Below are positions 43,408 through 44,751 of a stretch of DNA of 44,751 nt, piece after piece. Under the pieces are notes generated by a model. That model saw only the letters and a list, made by a program, of their open reading frames with translations, was not told the DNA's origin and ran no database searches. The position numbers were made by a program, and so were the translations under genes. This DNA is from Heliocybe sulcata (taxonomy: Eukaryota; Basidiomycota; Agaricomycetes; Gloeophyllales; Gloeophyllaceae): positions 2,221 to 46,971 of the forward strand of contig ML213531.1 in the NCBI GenBank assembly GCA_004369045.1. The letters run 5' to 3'. The first letter of the stretch is position 1. Every line of letters begins with the position of its first letter.

Positions 43408-44545
43408 TCAAGGTACTCTAGTCAATCTCCAACCGTGCACCGTCGCCCTCACCTCCTCGTCTCCATGATCATCCGGGAACATTGGCTGCACGCAAACTGA
43501 ATATACAACGCAATGTAAGAGAATCTTAGATGGCGCACCGGATACCTCCTCGTTAAAATGTTCTCGCACTGCCACCCCGCCTTGCGCGCCTTCGTGAAGA
43601 ACTCGAGGTCTCGTTGGGCATATTTCGGGCGATGGTGCGTATAGAACACCAACATGCAAGCTGTTGAGGACTTAGAGACGGCTAGGTTGCAGGTTTTCAG
43701 GAGGGCATCGTGCTGAGATGGAGCTCGGCGTCAGCGAATATGATGGCGCGCATGCTAATGCCAAACGGACGAACCTGCGAGTGGTTGAATACGAGGTCCG
43801 ATAAGATGATGAGGTCAAATCCCACTCCGTCTGGTGTCAGAGGAAGGAGAGAATCAACAGACTGGCCCCAGAGGTATCCCTACGAACAATATCATGGATG
43901 ATTCCGGTGGTACATGACCGTACCCAGATGCCAGACTGACCTGCACCACGACATTCTTCTTCCTCTGTTCTTCAAGATTCACATCAACATTATACTGCAT
44001 ATTCTCTACCAGCTCCCGGTCCGGGTAGTCTGTCAACATTACCTACAGGATATGTATGATGAGCACTGTTCCGTCTGTAATAAACATTACGCACCTTCTT
44101 CGCTCCATTCAAAGCGCATACAATCCCAGGCAATCCGCCGCCCGCTCCAAGTTCCAGCACAGTCCGTCCTTCATAAATATCTCGATGTTCGTCCAAATAC
44201 GATGCGAACGCCCGTGCAGCATTCCACCTTAATTTACGTCCATTTAGATGTAAATGTATTGCTACAGACACACATGCACGTACAGATGATGTCCCCACAA
44301 AGGATGCGAGCCAACCAGTCTAATCTTTACTTCCATCCATCCATTATCACCGTCCACTGATGGTTTCTCGCGAGCATAGATCGACGTGGTCGTAGGAGGC
44401 GTTGGCGGACGCTTCTCCTCTTCCTTCAGAAGGAACAACGCAAGGAAGGCAAACAGGCTTCGGAGTCAAAATCACGGTATGGCTGAGACAAGTACAGACT
44501 GACAGTGAAGACAGCATCGAGGGACAGCTCGTCGATGTCGCCCAT
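43408..44545 (-). CDS. EFM7: Efm7/Nnt1-type protein N-terminal and lysine methyltransferase
   Basis: Seven exons on the minus strand: 44545-44496, 44457-44284, 44227-44095, 44042-43941, 43879-43775, 43712-43539, 43485-43408, giving 816 nt and 271 residues. Family signatures are LVGSHPLWGHHLWNAARAF, the SAM-binding VLELGAGGGLPGIVCALNGA, MLTDYPDRELVENMQYNV, GYLWGQ, FDLIILSDLVFNHSQ, VFYTHHRP and the C-terminal PMFPDD. In yeast Efm7 methylates the N-terminal Gly and Lys of elongation factor eEF1A; the same target is inferred. The first intron is 38 bases and its placement is the least certain. As joined, residues 10-30 are hydrophobic (AVFTVSLLFAFLALFLL), unusual for this cytosolic family. Confidence 0.88.
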
Positions 44546-44751
44546 TATAATTAATGTTGACTCAGTCGTTGAATAAGCCTAGGTGAGCTCGGCACTTTGC
44601 GGACTTGTATCCGGCCGACTCCCCAGGTGTGACGGTTCGGAGTCGTAGACCGGAGGACCGCACGTGGGTTTCCTTATTCGTTCTTTATTTCCTTATTCGC
44701 TCTTTGTGGCTGAAAGCCTAGTTACACTCCTTTATGTTTACAACCCCTCTC
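44546..44751. other. upstream region of the methyltransferase gene
   Basis: Contains a direct repeat TTTCCTTATTCG-TTCTTTA/TTTCCTTATTCG-CTCTTTG at 44668-44706. No gene seen. Confidence 0.4.

Overview
The window looks like nuclear DNA of a basidiomycete fungus, probably an Agaricomycete such as a wood-decay polypore. Genes are broken by many 45-65 base introns with GTACGT/GTGCGT/GTGAGT donors and CTGAC/TTGAC-like branch sites, coding parts are GC-rich, and the gene set is fungal: mitochondrial HSP60, farnesyl diphosphate synthase, COX7C/Cox8, SDH4, an Efm7-type methyltransferase, a GH16 glucanase, a Crinkler-type NTPase and small secreted cysteine-rich proteins. Exon joins were made by eye. For every gene called intact the exon lengths sum to a multiple of three and the family motifs read through.

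Layout. 1-9300 is gene-poor and repetitive: a TGCAG-rich minisatellite with a hairpin at its edge, then at least five decayed minus-strand copies of an intron-bearing gene family I do not recognise, two of them carrying a related GCACCCCT-rich flank. 9392-12914 holds a medium-chain reductase (+), a broken aldo-keto reductase copy (-) and glucosamine-6-phosphate deaminase (-). About 2.8 kb without a clear gene follows. 15.7-21.0 kb is a plus-strand run: HSP60, ERG20 and an intact aldo-keto reductase, the likely relative of the broken copy at 11 kb.

21.9-27.3 kb holds two COX7C/Cox8 paralogues in divergent orientation around an intron-containing tRNA-Thr(UGU), then a 12-exon dynamin-like GTPase (-). 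28-32 kb holds a direct duplication of more than 1 kb; each copy carries one 86-residue secreted protein with ten cysteines in identical spacing. 32.9-34.6 kb is an 11-exon GH16 endo-beta-glucanase (-). 36.7 kb is a small hydrophilic protein gene (+), and 37.6-39.3 kb a Crinkler-like P-loop NTPase (-) with a one-base frameshift just before its P-loop. 40.3-41.6 kb may be an unrecognised plus-strand gene. The right end has SDH4 and an Efm7/Nnt1-type methyltransferase, both minus.

The genes do not form a biosynthetic cluster. Loose themes are mitochondrial respiration and protein folding (HSP60, two COX7C genes, SDH4), wall-glucan and amino-sugar use (GH16, GlcN6P deaminase), and fast-changing accessory genes (secreted proteins, Crinkler-like NTPase, the decayed family). 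The most promising new material is the decayed gene family at 1-8 kb and the duplicated ten-cysteine protein pair.
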